Assembly: GCA_030446625.1 (NCBI GenBank)
Contig: JAUJMY010000010.1
Coordinates: forward strand, 31,535 to 95,534
DNA: 64,000 nt
Origin: Gaiellaceae bacterium
Lineage (GTDB): Bacteria; Actinomycetota; Thermoleophilia; Gaiellales; Gaiellaceae
Direction: 5' to 3'
Part shown: positions 1 to 10,741 of the stretch, in pieces
Numbering within the stretch: the first letter of the stretch is position 1
Layout of the letters: the number at the start of each line of letters is the position of its first letter
Notes under the pieces: model-generated
What the model was told of the DNA's origin: nothing
The model's database searches: none
The model's input: only the letters and a program-made list of their open reading frames with translations
Made by a program: the position numbers and the translations under genes

Positions 1-226
1 GCTCACGGCGGAGCCGGGCGGCGAACGCGACGTCAGTCAGCTCGACGGCGAAGCGCTCGCGCAGCTCGCGCAACGAGCGCAGCCGGTTCAACTCGCGCAC
101 GCCGTACACGCGGTAGCCGGATCGCGTCCGCCGCGGCACGACAAGGCTCGCCTGCTCGAGGTAGCGCAGCATCCGCGCCGACCACCCCGTCCGGGCGGCC
201 GCCTCACCGACAGTCCATTCGCGCAC
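1..226 (-). CDS. MerR-like transcriptional regulator, N-terminal part (cut by window edge)
   Basis: Reading from a GTG at 226 gives about 75 residues that run off the window. The start is WTVGEAAARTGWS, followed by MLRYLEQASLV, then R-R-T-R-SGYRVYG and a leucine/arginine helix. This is the order of a MerR-family winged helix: helix-turn-helix, an aromatic after the LRYLE turn, then the YR-Y wing. MerR proteins are dimers that bind a palindrome in the -35/-10 spacer and activate by twisting DNA. The effector domain lies outside the window, so the ligand is unknown. GTG 226 is chosen because a -10 like TAAGGT sits 8 bases upstream; TTG 235 is an in-frame alternative. A palindrome just upstream suggests autoregulation. 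The cupin gene upstream ends at 260 on the same strand. Confidence 0.75.
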   Translation of the reverse strand, partial: MREWTVGEAAARTGWSARMLRYLEQASLVVPRRTRSGYRVYGVRELNRLRSLRELRERFAVELTDVAFAARLRRE

Positions 227-234
227 CGCGCGCA

Positions 235-257
235 ACCTTAACACACAAGTGTGAAGG
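235..257 (-). promoter_or_regulatory. MerR-type operator palindrome over the promoter of the regulator at 1-226
   Basis: Bases 236-257 form an imperfect palindrome: CCTT (236-239) pairs with AAGG (254-257) and ACAC (241-244) with GTGT (249-252), with one mismatch between the half-arm blocks and a 4-base centre. On the minus strand TAAGGT (235-240) is a plausible -10, 8 bases before GTG 226, so the palindrome lies in the -35/-10 spacer, the usual site for MerR operators. Autoregulation is inferred. Confidence 0.5.
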
Positions 258-259
258 GT

Positions 260-676
260 TTAGCGGTCGCTCGTCCCTTCCCGCCCGTACGCGTCCTCGA
301 GCCGCACGACGTCGTCGAGGTGCGGCGTCGAGACCTCGAGCACGAACGTGTCCTCCAGCGCGGTCAGGCGGTGCACCGTCCCCGGTGGGAGCCGGAACGC
401 CGCGCCCCGGCCGACGACCTCGGACTTCCCGACGGCCTCGCCGACGGTCGCGAACTCGAGCTTCGCCCGGCCGTGGTGGATGTACCACGACTCGTCCTTC
501 TCGTTGTGGAACTGAAGGCTGAGCGAGTGCCCCGCGCGCACGAAGAGGAGCTTCCCGACGTACTTCTCGGTGCTCGCCCAGATCAGCTCCCAGCCCCACG
601 GCTTGTCCACGCGCTCCGGATCGACCGCGAAGCGATCGAGGCCGTCCAGGTTCGGCGACTGCGGCCGCTCGCTCAC
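260..676 (-). CDS. cupin-domain protein related to type II mannose-6-phosphate isomerase / GDP-mannose pyrophosphorylase C-domain
   Basis: A 138-residue single-domain cupin. It has the KPWGWE segment (residues about 25-30) typical of the sugar-phosphate isomerase cupins, then LSLQFHNEKDESWYI (cupin motif 1 region; His and Glu metal ligands) and LPPGTVHRL (motif 2 with the second His). These residues normally hold one divalent metal in a beta barrel. The family includes small mannose-6-phosphate isomerase-like proteins that interconvert sugar phosphates, but many members are uncharacterised, so the substrate is not assigned. The neighbours (NDP-sugar pyrophosphorylase and UDP-glucose dehydrogenase on the same strand) support a nucleotide-sugar role. 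Start is GTG 676, with a TAGACT -10 six bases upstream. Confidence 0.75.
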   Translation of the reverse strand: MSERPQSPNLDGLDRFAVDPERVDKPWGWELIWASTEKYVGKLLFVRAGHSLSLQFHNEKDESWYIHHGRAKLEFATVGEAVGKSEVVGRGAAFRLPPGTVHRLTALEDTFVLEVSTPHLDDVVRLEDAYGREGTSDR

Positions 677-682
677 CGGCCG

Positions 683-688
683 AGTCTA
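683..688 (-). promoter_or_regulatory. -10 element for the cupin gene, predicted leaderless start
   Basis: TAGACT on the minus strand ends 6 bases before GTG 676, which puts transcription start at or next to the start codon. No Shine-Dalgarno sequence or clear -35 is visible. Confidence 0.4.
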
Positions 689-855
689 AGCGCTGGAGGG
701 TTTGGCGGAACGGTTCTCGTCGCAGCCGTGCACTGACGGTGTGAGGCAAGGACGCAGGGAGTCCGCGTATCGGTGGATACGGCGTCGACCGAGGACGCAG
801 CATCGCGCGGTCCAGCGTGCGGCGGCGGCACACGACTGTTTCGTCAAACCCGCCT

Positions 856-1574
856 CTAGCCGCGGGCGCGCTCGGTTGCTCGCGCCGGACGCCATTCCGG
901 ATGCGCGGCGAAGTACTCCTCGGCCTTGCGCAGGTCCTTCGGCGTGTTCACGGTCAGCCACAGCCCCTCGTGCCTGAACGCGAGCAGCCGCCCCTCCGCC
1001 GCGAGCTGCGGGAACGTGCTCTGCTCGTGATCGCCGCGCTCGGGCAGCCGCTCGAGCGCCTCGTCGTCGAGGACGTACACGCCCGCGTTGACCCAGTGCG
1101 GGAGCCGCGGCGCCTCACGGAAGCCCGTCACGCGGTCCTCGCCGTCGACGTCCACGACGCCGAACTGCGACGTCATCGGCGCGACCGCGATCGTCGCGGC
1201 GGCGGCGCGTTGGCGGTGCCGAGCGAGCATCGCCTCGAGGTCGAGGTCGAGCAGCTCGTCGCCGTTCAGCGCGTACAACGGGCCGGACTCCTCGCGGTGC
1301 GCGGCCGCGTAGCGCAAGCCTCCCCCACGGCCGAGCGGCTCGGGCTCGGGGACGGCGACGATCTCGGCGCCGAGCCCCGCGAGCTTCGCGGCGAACAGGT
1401 CGTCCTTGCCGGCGGCGCGGCTGACGATCACGCGCCCGACGCCGGCGCGCACGAGCTGGGCGACCTGGTACTCCGCGAGCGGGTGGCCGGCGATCGGCAC
1501 GAGGGCCTTCGGGTTGCCGCCCCCGCCTCGCCCAGCCGCTCGCCCTTCCCGCCGGCGAGCAGGATCGCCTCCAT
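856..1574 (-). CDS. NDP-sugar pyrophosphorylase (nucleotidyltransferase), apparent frameshift near residue 17
   Basis: The first codons from ATG 1574 read MEAILLAGGKGERLGEAG, the nucleotide-binding loop (GGxGxRL) of sugar-1-phosphate nucleotidyltransferases. The rest, in the next frame, continues NPKALVPIAGHPLAEYQ and keeps the later motifs: LNGDELLDLD (metal-binding Asp), HWVNAGVYVLD and the C-terminal LWLTVNTPKDL. The enzyme would join a sugar 1-phosphate to an NTP, releasing pyrophosphate; the sugar cannot be told. The join needs one extra base around 1516-1531, where there is a C run, so a one-base deletion in the consensus is likely. The ATG follows the stop of UDP-glucose dehydrogenase directly (TAGATG), so the two are cotranscribed. 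About 240 residues, normal for the short single-domain class. Confidence 0.8.
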
Positions 1575-2891
1575 CTAGCGCTGCGGCTCCATCTCCGGGA
1601 GCCCGCGGAAGACGGAGCCCGAGCGGCCGATCGCCTCGTACATGAAGCCGGCGTCGCGGACGGTCTTCGGGTCGAGCAGGTTTCGCCCGTCGATGATCAG
1701 CGGCCTGCGCATCGCCGCGCGCACCTCGGCGCTCGGGAGCGACAGGAGCTCGTTCCACTCCGTCACGATCACGGCGGCGTCCGCGTCGCGGACGGCTTCG
1801 AGCGGCGAGTCCGCGAGCACGGCCTCCGGTGGGAGGACGGGTCGCGCGTCGGCGACCGGGTCCCAGCCGCGGACCTCGGCACCCTCGGCGAGGAGCCGGT
1901 TCGCGAGCACGATGCTCGCCGCTTCGCGCATGTCGTCCGTGTTCGGCTTGAAGGCGAGCCCGAGCAGCGCAATCCGCGTGCCACGCAGCGGGCCGAGGTA
2001 GCGCTGGAGCTTCGCGACGACCTTCCGCTTCTGGAGCTCGTTGACCTCGATCACGGCCGCGAGCAGTTGGAAGTGGTAGCCGGAGTTGGCGGCGAGCTGC
2101 TTCAGCGCCCGGCCGTCCTTGGGGAAGCAGCTGCCGCCGTAGCCGATCCCGGCGCGCAGGAAGTGCGGCCCCAGGCGGTGGTCGAGCCCGACCGCCTTCG
2201 CGACCGCCTCCACGTCCGCCCCGACGACCTCGCAGACGTTCGCGATCTCGTTGATGAAGCTGATCCGCGTCATCAGGAATGCGTTCGCGGCGAGCTTCAC
2301 CATCTCCGCGGAGTTGACGTCGGTGCGCACGATCGGCGCATCGATCCCCTCGTGCAGTCGCGCGACCGCGTCCGCGTGCGCGTCGTCGAATGCGCCGACC
2401 ACGATCCGGTCCGGCTCCATGAAGTCGCGGACCGCGGTGCCCTCGGCGGTGAACTCCGGGTTCGAGACGTAGCCGACGTGGTGCAGGCCGCGCCGGTCGA
2501 GCTGCGCCCGCACCTTTTCGCCCGTGCCCACGGGGACGGTGCTCTTCATGGCGACGATCGCCTGCGTCTCGTCGGGCAGCTCGTCGATCACCGTCCAGAC
2601 CGCCGCTAGGTCCGCGTCGCCCGACGGCGTCGGCGGCGTCCCGACGGCGATGAAGAGGAAGTCGGCGCCGGCGATCGCCTCGCCGACGTCGAGCGTGAAG
2701 CGGAGGCGCTCGCGGTTGCGCTCGAGCAGTTGCTCGAGCCCGGGCTCGTAGATCGGGACCTCCCCGCGCTCGAGCGCGGCGATGCGCTCGGGGACGACGT
2801 CGCGGACGACGACCGTGTGGCCGAGGTCGGCGAAGCACGCGCCCGTCACCAGACCGACGTAGCCCGCGCCGAAGATCCCGATCGAGGCCAT
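1575..2891 (-). CDS. ugd: UDP-glucose 6-dehydrogenase
   Basis: 438 residues with all the family marks: an N-terminal Rossmann GAGYVG (residues 8-13), AVGTPP (82-87), KSTVPVGTG (about 116-124), NPEF (144-147), the central helix with MVKLAANAFL, and GYGGSCFPKD with the catalytic Cys255. The third domain (from about 320) carries GLAFKPNTDD. The enzyme oxidises UDP-glucose to UDP-glucuronate with two NAD+, giving an acidic sugar for wall or capsule polymers. It lies 21 bases downstream of the LCP gene and directly upstream of an NDP-sugar pyrophosphorylase, a sensible UDP-sugar route. A TAGGCT -10 nine bases before the ATG suggests an extra internal promoter. A second, different UDP-sugar dehydrogenase lies at 32974-34281. 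Confidence 0.95.
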   Translation of the reverse strand: MASIGIFGAGYVGLVTGACFADLGHTVVVRDVVPERIAALERGEVPIYEPGLEQLLERNRERLRFTLDVGEAIAGADFLFIAVGTPPTPSGDADLAAVWTVIDELPDETQAIVAMKSTVPVGTGEKVRAQLDRRGLHHVGYVSNPEFTAEGTAVRDFMEPDRIVVGAFDDAHADAVARLHEGIDAPIVRTDVNSAEMVKLAANAFLMTRISFINEIANVCEVVGADVEAVAKAVGLDHRLGPHFLRAGIGYGGSCFPKDGRALKQLAANSGYHFQLLAAVIEVNELQKRKVVAKLQRYLGPLRGTRIALLGLAFKPNTDDMREAASIVLANRLLAEGAEVRGWDPVADARPVLPPEAVLADSPLEAVRDADAAVIVTEWNELLSLPSAEVRAAMRRPLIIDGRNLLDPKTVRDAGFMYEAIGRSGSVFRGLPEMEPQR

Positions 2892-2900
2892 GGAAGAAGA

Positions 2901-2906
2901 AGCCTA
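2901..2906 (-). promoter_or_regulatory. -10 element for ugd
   Basis: TAGGCT on the minus strand lies 9 bases before ATG 2891, in the 21-base gap after the LCP gene. It predicts an internal, near-leaderless promoter for ugd and the pyrophosphorylase. Confidence 0.35.
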
Positions 2907-2912
2907 GCTTGC

Positions 2913-4859
2913 CTACCGCGGAAGCGGCTTCAGGCCCTTTGCGATCGCGAGCATCGTCTCGTTCGAGAGCGAGTTCAGGAGCGTGTTCACGACCCAGTAC
3001 GTCGCGCCGTTCGCGCGCAGGACGACCATGTGCAGCTTCGCGCCCGTGTAGTAGAGCTCGTAGCGGCGGCGGCCGATCGTCAGCGTCTCGTTCGGATCGT
3101 CGAGCGCGGGCGCGTCCTCCCAGTTCGTCATCTGGATCCCCCAGTACGCGCTCGCCTCCTTGCCGCTCAGGAAGGTCATCCGCACGGCGTCGTGCCCCGC
3201 GAGCTTGTACGCCCGCACCGGCAGCTCCGCGTCGATCCTCGACGCGCTTTCGACAAGGGTCGGGACGAGGAGCGGGAAGCGGACGCGGCCGCGGACGCGC
3301 CGCAGGTGGTCGAGCGCCTGCGCCGGGTCGCGCCGGACGTCCGGGGGCTGGCGTTTCGGCACGCTCGGCGTGGCCGCGGGCGCGAGCGACCCCGTGAACG
3401 TGCGGCCGACGACGACGGCCAGCATCGCGTCGCCGGCGAGGCGGCGAAGGTTCCCCCGGCGCGGCATCGGCGCGACCTCGGCGGCGCCGAAGAGGCGCGC
3501 GACCGACGCCGCGGCCGCGTCGGCTCGAGGGTACCTCCCGTCGACGAACACGGTCGTGTGCGCGAAGTCCTGCCTCGGCGCGTCCGCCGGCTGCCCGTTC
3601 GGCGGCTCGAGCGTGGCGTAGCCGCGCTCGGCGAGGAGATACGAGGCGTTGGCCGCCGCGCCGGGAACGCCGTTGCCGTTCAGGACGACGATCGACGTCG
3701 CGCGCGGCGGCGGCGCGGGCACGCGCTTCGGCTTCCGCCCGAGCGCAGCGGCGGTCGCCTGCTCCGGCGCGTCGACGTCCGGGTGCATGAACTCCTCGAC
3801 CGCCTGCCGGATGTTCGACGGATCGGTGTAGAGGTCGGACGTGCCGTCGACCTCCCGGAGCCCCTCGACCTTCCCCTGGAAGAAGTTCCCCTGGGGGAGC
3901 TCGAACGCGAACAGGCCGTACGAGATCAGGAGGCGCGGGTCGAGGTCGCCCTTGCCGCCGCGGCCGACCTCCACGTTGTCCGTGATCACCTTGACGAGCT
4001 TCGGGACGCTCGTCGGCGAGAACGACGTCCGCAGCTGCTCGTTGAACGCGCGCACGAACGCCTGCTGCCGCGCGAGGCGGTAGAGGTCGGAGTCCGTGTG
4101 CCGGAAGCGGACGTAGTCGAGCGAGTCGGCGCCGTTCAGCTTCTGGTAGCCCGGCTGGAGGTCGATCGTGGCGTAGCGCTCGCCCCCGTGCGAGTTGTCG
4201 TTGAAGTAGCGCCGGTCGACGTCGACCCAGACGCCGCCGATCTTCGCGACGACCTGCTTGAAGCCGCGGAAGTTGACGGTGATCAGGTAGTTGATCGGGA
4301 CGCCCGTCAGCGCGCGCACCGTCTGGAGCGTCCCCATCACGCCGCATGCCTCGTACGCGCCGTTGATCTTCTCGCGGAACGGCGCGCGTCCGGGGCAGTG
4401 GACGTCGACGGCGAGGTCGCGCGGGAACGAGAGCATCGAGAGCGACTTGCGCCGCGGATCCGCTCGCAGGAGCATCACGGTGTCGGAGCGGCCCGTGACC
4501 TCCGCCTCGGGACCCATCCGCTTGTCGTAGCCGACGACGAGTGCGACCGCGGGATCACCCGCGGGCGCGACGTCGAGCCTCTCCGCCGCCTCCTTCACCT
4601 CCGCCGAGCGCGCGCCGACCTTGCCGACGAACTCGTGCTCGAAGTAGAGGTATGCGCCGCCGGCGAGGCCCGCGCCGACGGTCAGCACCGCGACGCCGAG
4701 CCAGACCACGATCCGCACGAGGACGTGCAGCGCGCCGCGGCGGCGCGGTGCGGGCTGCCGGTAGCGCGTCACGGGGGCGAGCGTGGGCGGCAGGACGGCG
4801 CGGCCGTTCCCGTTCGCGCCCGCGGCGCGCCTGACCCCTCTCTTCAGCGTCGTCTTCAT
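2913..4859 (-). CDS. LytR-CpsA-Psr (LCP) family wall glycopolymer ligase with LytR_C domain
   Basis: 648 residues: a basic N-terminus, one membrane anchor (about 46-70), an extracellular LCP domain (about 100-300) and a LytR_C domain (about 390-475, starting IVVLNGNGVPG). LCP signature pieces are visible: GRSDTVML (123-130), SFPRD (144-148), the NFRGF segment and DYVRFRHTDSDLYR, which supply the acidic and arginine residues that hold the polyprenyl pyrophosphate. LCP enzymes move glycopolymers from the lipid carrier to peptidoglycan or arabinogalactan-like acceptors outside the membrane. The last 170 residues beyond LytR_C match nothing I recognise. The gene is followed 21 bases on by ugd, so substrate supply and polymer attachment may be cotranscribed. 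Start ATG 4859 follows the metH terminator region. Confidence 0.9.
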   Translation of the reverse strand: MKTTLKRGVRRAAGANGNGRAVLPPTLAPVTRYRQPAPRRRGALHVLVRIVVWLGVAVLTVGAGLAGGAYLYFEHEFVGKVGARSAEVKEAAERLDVAPAGDPAVALVVGYDKRMGPEAEVTGRSDTVMLLRADPRRKSLSMLSFPRDLAVDVHCPGRAPFREKINGAYEACGVMGTLQTVRALTGVPINYLITVNFRGFKQVVAKIGGVWVDVDRRYFNDNSHGGERYATIDLQPGYQKLNGADSLDYVRFRHTDSDLYRLARQQAFVRAFNEQLRTSFSPTSVPKLVKVITDNVEVGRGGKGDLDPRLLISYGLFAFELPQGNFFQGKVEGLREVDGTSDLYTDPSNIRQAVEEFMHPDVDAPEQATAAALGRKPKRVPAPPPRATSIVVLNGNGVPGAAANASYLLAERGYATLEPPNGQPADAPRQDFAHTTVFVDGRYPRADAAAASVARLFGAAEVAPMPRRGNLRRLAGDAMLAVVVGRTFTGSLAPAATPSVPKRQPPDVRRDPAQALDHLRRVRGRVRFPLLVPTLVESASRIDAELPVRAYKLAGHDAVRMTFLSGKEASAYWGIQMTNWEDAPALDDPNETLTIGRRRYELYYTGAKLHMVVLRANGATYWVVNTLLNSLSNETMLAIAKGLKPLPR

Positions 4860-4865
4860 CGCCCG

Positions 4866-4893
4866 AAAAAGACCGTGAGCGCCTCAGGCGCTC
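4866..4893 (-). terminator. probable Rho-independent terminator of metH
   Basis: GAGCGCCT (4877-4884) and AGGCGCTC (4886-4893) form a perfect 8-base inverted repeat. On the minus strand, which is the metH direction, it is followed after 6 bases by TTTTT (4866-4870). It fills the 69-base gap between metH and the LCP gene. Confidence 0.5.
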
Positions 4894-4928
4894 CCGGCGG
4901 AGCAGGATAGCCGACCTCCCCAGCGGAT

Positions 4929-7900
4929 CTATGGCGCGTCGTAGGCGAGGTTCGGCCGCAGCCAGCGCTCGACCTCCTCGACCTTCTCCTCCTTTCGACG
5001 CGCATAGTCCTCCACCTGGTCGCGGCCGATGCGGCCGACGGAGAAGTAGCGCGCCTGCGGGTGCGCCAGGTAGATCCCGCTCACGCTCGAGGCCGGGGTC
5101 ATGGCGTAGCTCTCGGTGAGCGCCATCCCCAGCTCGCGCCCGCCGAGCAGGTCGAAGAGCTTCCCCTTCTCGGTGTGGTCGGGGCAGGCCGGATACCCGA
5201 AAGCCGGGCGGATCCCCCGGAAGCGCTCTGCGATCAGGTCGTCGGTCGTCAAGTCGTCGGGCTCGTATCCCCACGCGCGGCGCGCGACCTGGTGCAGGTA
5301 CTCGGCGAACGCCTCCGCGAGCCGGTCGGCGAGCGCCTTGACCATGATCGCGCGGTAGTCGTCGTGCTCGCGCTCGAAGCGCGCCGCGAGCTCGTCGGCC
5401 CCGAGCCCGGCGGTGACGGCGAAGGCGCCGACGTGGTCTCCGTGCGGAGCGACGACGTCGGCGAGGCAGCGGTTCGGGCGGCTGTCGCCGTACGCGGTCT
5501 GCTGGCGCAGCATGCAGAAGCGGACGCCATTCTCGAGCGCGATGTCGTCGCCGTCTCCGCGCGCGGCCCAGAAGCCGTACACGCCGCGCGCGCGCAGCAG
5601 CTCGCCCGCCACGATCTCGTCGAGCAGCGCGTTCGCGTCGTCGTAGAGATCGCGCGCCGCGGGCTGCTCGAGGATCGCCGGGAACTTCCCCTTCAGCTCC
5701 CAGGCGTGGAAGAAGAACTGCCAGTCGATGTATTCCCGGAGCGTCGCGAGCTCGGGCTCGACCACGCGCGCGCCCGTGAACGCCGGCACCGGCAGGTCGT
5801 CGAACGGCAGCCGCTCGCGGTTCGCGCGCGCCTGCTCGAGCGGGAGCAGCGGCTTCCGGTCGCGCTCCGCGTGCTGCACCCGCAGGCGCTCCTGCGTCTC
5901 GCGGTTCTCGCGGTCGAGGACGACGCTCCGACCCGCGTCGAGCAAATCCGAGACGACGCCGACCACGCGCGAGGCGTCGAGCACGTGCACGGTCGCGCGG
6001 CTGTACTCGGGCGCGATCTTCACCGCGGTGTGCTGCTTGCTCGTCGTCGCGCCGCCGATCAGCAGCGGCAGCTCGAGCCCACGGCGCTCCATCTCGCGCG
6101 CGACGTTGACCATCTCGTCCAGCGACGGGGTGATCAGGCCCGACAGCCCGACGAAGTCGCAGCCCTCGCTGACGGCGGTGTCGAGGATCTTCTCGGTCGG
6201 CACCATCACGCCGAGGTCGATCACCGCGTAGTTGTTGCAGCCGAGGACGACGCCGACGATGTTCTTGCCAATGTCGTGCACGTCGCCCTTGACGGTGGCG
6301 AGCACGACCTTGCCCTGCGCGCGACCGTTGCCGCCCGTCCGCGCCTTCTCCTCCTCCATGTACGGCTCGAGGTACGCGACCGCGCGCTTCATCGCCCGCG
6401 CGCTCTTCACGACCTGCGGCAGGAACATCTTCCCCGCGCCGAAGAGGTCGCCGACGATCTTCATCCCGTCCATGAGCGGCCCCTCGATCACGTCGAGCGG
6501 GCGCGCCGCCTGCCGCCGCGCTTCCTCGGTGTCCTCCTCGACGTAGTCGACGATCCCGTGGACGAGCGCATGCGCGAGCCGCTGCTCGACGGGAGCCTCG
6601 CGCCACGAGAGGTCGAGCTCGCGCCGGGTCGCCTCGCCCGTGACGCTGCCGGCCAGCGTGACGAGCCGCTCGGTCGCGTCGGGGCGCCGGTTGAAGATGA
6701 CGTCCTCGACGTGCTCGAGCAGGTCGGGCGGGATGTCCTCGTAGACGACGAGCTGGCCCGCGTTGACGATCCCCATGTCTAGGCCCGCTCGGATCGCGTG
6801 GAAGAGGAACGCCGAGTGCATCGCCTCGCGCACGACGTCGTTGCCGCGGAAGGAGAACGAGAGGTTCGAGATCCCGCCGCTCGTCTTGGCGCCGGGGCAG
6901 CGCTCCTTGATCAGCGGGAGGGCCTCGACGAACGCTTTGCCGTACTCGCTGTGCTCCTCGATCCCGGTCGCGACGGCGAGAATGTTCGGGTCGAACACGA
7001 TGTCCTCGGGCGCGAAGCCCGCCTCCTCGGTGAGCAGCCGGTACGCGCGCTCGCAGATCGCCACCTTGCGCTCCACGGTCTCCGCCTGTCCTTGCTCGTC
7101 GAACGCCATCACGACGACGCCCGCGCCGTAGCTCTTCACGCGCCGCGCCTGCTCGAGGAACGGCCCTTCGCCCTCCTTGAGGCTGATCGAGTTGACGATC
7201 CCCTTGCCCTGGACGCACTTCAGCCCCGCCTCGAGCACCGACCAGCGCGAGCTGTCGATCATGATCGGAATCCGCGCGACCTCCGGCTCCGTCGCGAGCA
7301 GGTTCAGGAAGGTCGTCATCGCCTGCTCCGAGTCGAGCAGGTCGGCGTCCATGTTGACGTCGAGGATGTTCGCGCCGCCGCGCACCTGCTCGAGCGCGAC
7401 GTCGAGCGCGCCCTCCCAGTCGCCGGCCTCGACCATGCGGCGGAAGCGCGCCGAGCCGGTGACGTTCGTCCGCTCGCCGACCATGACGAAGCCGGTGTCG
7501 GGCCCGATCTCGAACGGCTCGAGGCCGCTCAATCTCGTCCGCCGCTGCCGCTCCGGAACGCGTCTCGGGTTGAGACCCCGTGCCGTGTGCGCGATCGCCA
7601 GTACGTGCTCGGGCGTCGTCCCGCAGCAGCCGCCGACGACGTTCACGAGGCCGTCACGCCCGAACTCGCCGAGGATCCGGCTCGTGTCCGTCGGCTGCTC
7701 GTCGTGCTCGCCCATCGCATTCGGCAGGCCGGCGTTCGGGTGGCAGGCGACGTACGTCGTCGCCATCCTCGCCAGGTCTTCGACGAACGGACGCATGTCC
7801 GCGGCGCCGAGCGAGCAGTTCACGCCGACGATCAGCGGCTCCGCGTGCTCGACCGACGCCCAGAACGCCTCGACCGTCTGCCCCGAGAGGTTCCGGCCGC

Positions 7901-8528
7901 TGCGGTCGATCGCGGTGAAGGAGATCCACAGCGGCAACTCCGGCGCGACGTCTCGGGCCGCGAAGATCGCAGCCTTCGCGTTCAGCGTGTCGAAGATCGT
8001 CTCGACGAGGAGGACGTCGACGCCCCCCTCGGCGAGCGCTTCGATCTGCTCCGCGTACGCGTCGCGGACCCGGTCGAACGTCGCGCTGCGGAACGAGGGG
8101 TCGTCGACCTTGGGCGACAGCGAGAGGGAGACGTTGAGCGGCCCGATCGACCCGGCGACCCACGCCGGCTTCTCCCACTCGTCCGCGACCTCCCGCGCGA
8201 GCCGCGCGCCGGCGAGGCTCATCTCGCGCGCGAACGGCTCGAGGCGGTAGTCCGCCTGCCCGATCGTCGTGGCCGTGAACGTGTTGGTCGTGAGGACGTC
8301 CGCGCCGGCGGCGAGGTACGAGCGGTGGATGTCCCGCACGACCTCCGGCCTGGTCAGGTTCAGGAGGTCCGGATCGCCCGCGAGATCGTGCAGGTGGTCG
8401 CGGAAGCGCTCGCCGCGGTACGCGTCCTCCCCCTTGACCGTGCGCTGGATGAGGACGCCGTACGCGCCGTCGAGCACGACGATCCGCTCGTCCAGAAGCT
8501 CCTCGAAGTGGTCGATCGTCGCCTTCAC
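4929..8528 (-). CDS. metH: cobalamin-dependent methionine synthase
   Basis: A full-length 1199-residue MetH. The homocysteine domain (1-320) has the zinc ligands in GVNCSLGA (Cys238) and [10 protein letters not shown] (Cys301, Cys302). The pterin domain follows (about 340-610, [14 protein letters not shown]). The B12 domain carries GDVHDIGKN (His751 is the lower cobalt ligand) after a four-helix cap. The activation domain (about 890-1199) ends with the AdoMet-binding segments for reductive repair. It transfers a methyl group from methyltetrahydrofolate through methylcobalamin to homocysteine. The start GTG 8528 has GGAG 8 bases upstream. The gene lies after atpC but has its own structured leader (8529-8626) and terminator. 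The cobalamin-linked mutase and adenosyltransferase lie elsewhere in the window. Confidence 0.97.
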   Translation of the reverse strand: MKATIDHFEELLDERIVVLDGAYGVLIQRTVKGEDAYRGERFRDHLHDLAGDPDLLNLTRPEVVRDIHRSYLAAGADVLTTNTFTATTIGQADYRLEPFAREMSLAGARLAREVADEWEKPAWVAGSIGPLNVSLSLSPKVDDPSFRSATFDRVRDAYAEQIEALAEGGVDVLLVETIFDTLNAKAAIFAARDVAPELPLWISFTAIDRSGRNLSGQTVEAFWASVEHAEPLIVGVNCSLGAADMRPFVEDLARMATTYVACHPNAGLPNAMGEHDEQPTDTSRILGEFGRDGLVNVVGGCCGTTPEHVLAIAHTARGLNPRRVPERQRRTRLSGLEPFEIGPDTGFVMVGERTNVTGSARFRRMVEAGDWEGALDVALEQVRGGANILDVNMDADLLDSEQAMTTFLNLLATEPEVARIPIMIDSSRWSVLEAGLKCVQGKGIVNSISLKEGEGPFLEQARRVKSYGAGVVVMAFDEQGQAETVERKVAICERAYRLLTEEAGFAPEDIVFDPNILAVATGIEEHSEYGKAFVEALPLIKERCPGAKTSGGISNLSFSFRGNDVVREAMHSAFLFHAIRAGLDMGIVNAGQLVVYEDIPPDLLEHVEDVIFNRRPDATERLVTLAGSVTGEATRRELDLSWREAPVEQRLAHALVHGIVDYVEEDTEEARRQAARPLDVIEGPLMDGMKIVGDLFGAGKMFLPQVVKSARAMKRAVAYLEPYMEEEKARTGGNGRAQGKVVLATVKGDVHDIGKNIVGVVLGCNNYAVIDLGVMVPTEKILDTAVSEGCDFVGLSGLITPSLDEMVNVAREMERRGLELPLLIGGATTSKQHTAVKIAPEYSRATVHVLDASRVVGVVSDLLDAGRSVVLDRENRETQERLRVQHAERDRKPLLPLEQARANRERLPFDDLPVPAFTGARVVEPELATLREYIDWQFFFHAWELKGKFPAILEQPAARDLYDDANALLDEIVAGELLRARGVYGFWAARGDGDDIALENGVRFCMLRQQTAYGDSRPNRCLADVVAPHGDHVGAFAVTAGLGADELAARFEREHDDYRAIMVKALADRLAEAFAEYLHQVARRAWGYEPDDLTTDDLIAERFRGIRPAFGYPACPDHTEKGKLFDLLGGRELGMALTESYAMTPASSVSGIYLAHPQARYFSVGRIGRDQVEDYARRKEEKVEEVERWLRPNLAYDAP

Positions 8529-8626
8529 GAAAAACGCTCCGTCCTAAAGAGACGCGAGGCGCGAGGCTCGTGGCTCTTTAGGCGTTTGGTAACCCGGTCG
8601 CCAAGCTGCCTTCAAAGCTCTCCGGG
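8529..8626 (-). ncRNA. structured 5' leader of metH, candidate cis-regulatory RNA
   Basis: On the minus strand two foldable elements precede metH. The distal one pairs 8622-8626 with 8593-8597 (CCCGG/CCGGG) around an inner AGCT/AGCT pair. The proximal one is a perfect 9-base stem, CTCTTTAGG (8574-8582 on plus) with CCTAAAGAG (8543-8551), closing a GC-rich loop. A GGAG ribosome site (8537-8540) and a TTTTT run (8530-8534) follow at once, just before GTG 8528. The proximal hairpin plus T run could be an attenuator or the end of the atpDC transcript. I find no B12 box and no clear SAM or SAH riboswitch core, so no ligand is named. Confidence 0.4.
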
Positions 8627-8660
8627 ACGTGCAGCGCGCAGTGTAGCCGCGCGGGCGACG

Positions 8661-9125
8661 CTAGGCGCGGCCGGCCGTGACCTTCGGCTGGACGTTGCGG
8701 TCGGGCAGGGCCGCGACGGCGAGCTGGTTCTCCGCGTGGCGGATGCGCTGCTCGAGCTGCCAGCGGTCGGCGTCGGGCTCGTCGCGCTGCGCGCGCTCGA
8801 GCTCGGCCCGCGCCTCGTCGAGCTGGCGCTGGGCGCGCTCCGCATCCACGTCGCCGGCCGCGACCGCGTCGTCCACCAGCGCGAGCGCCCGGTCGAGCTC
8901 CACCTTGAAGAACCCGGGGCCCGTGGCGTACTCCCGCACGTCCCCCTCGCCCACGTGGACCCGGGTCGAGCCCGCCTTCAGCGTCGCGACGAGCGGCGCG
9001 TGGCGCGCGAGGACGCCGATCTCGCCGGCGGCGCCGGGGACGATCAGCATCTCGGCCTCGCCCTCGAACGCCGGCCCGTCCGGGGTGACGAGCGAGACGT
9101 CGAACTTGCGGCGCTCGTCGGCCAC
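8661..9125 (-). CDS. atpC: F1 ATP synthase epsilon subunit
   Basis: 154 residues. The N-terminal beta sandwich starts DVSLVTPDGPAFEGEAEMLIVPGAAGEIG and LARHAPLVATLKAG, the usual epsilon signature. It is followed by FFKVELDRALALVDDAV and two C-terminal helices rich in Glu, Arg and Leu. Epsilon is part of the central stalk of F1, links gamma to the c-ring and can inhibit ATP hydrolysis. The start lies 3 bases after the atpD stop, so the two are one transcript. The last roughly 20 residues (PDRNVQPKVTAGRA) form an extra tail. The gene closes the ATP synthase set, which here is split from atpG by about 14 kb. Confidence 0.92.
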   Translation of the reverse strand: MADERRKFDVSLVTPDGPAFEGEAEMLIVPGAAGEIGVLARHAPLVATLKAGSTRVHVGEGDVREYATGPGFFKVELDRALALVDDAVAAGDVDAERAQRQLDEARAELERAQRDEPDADRWQLEQRIRHAENQLAVAALPDRNVQPKVTAGRA

Positions 9126-9128
9126 GCG

Positions 9129-10721
<1,593 letters not shown>

Positions 10722-10726
10722 TCAGC

Positions 10727-10732
10727 TACGGT
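10727..10732 (+). promoter_or_regulatory. -10 element for the lipoprotein gene at 10742
   Basis: TACGGT ends 9 bases before GTG 10742, in the gap divergent to atpD. Near-leaderless spacing; no clear -35. Confidence 0.3.
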
Positions 10733-10741
10733 GTCGCCGCC

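Noticed and set aside
856..4347. A 1163-codon open frame across the UDP-glucose dehydrogenase and LCP genes
   Set aside because: Only its last 230 residues are real (the pyrophosphorylase); the rest is an Arg/Pro/Ala-rich shadow of two well-recognised genes in another frame.
8529..8660. A cobalamin riboswitch in front of metH
   Set aside because: No B12-box-like sequence and no conserved core could be found; only generic stems.
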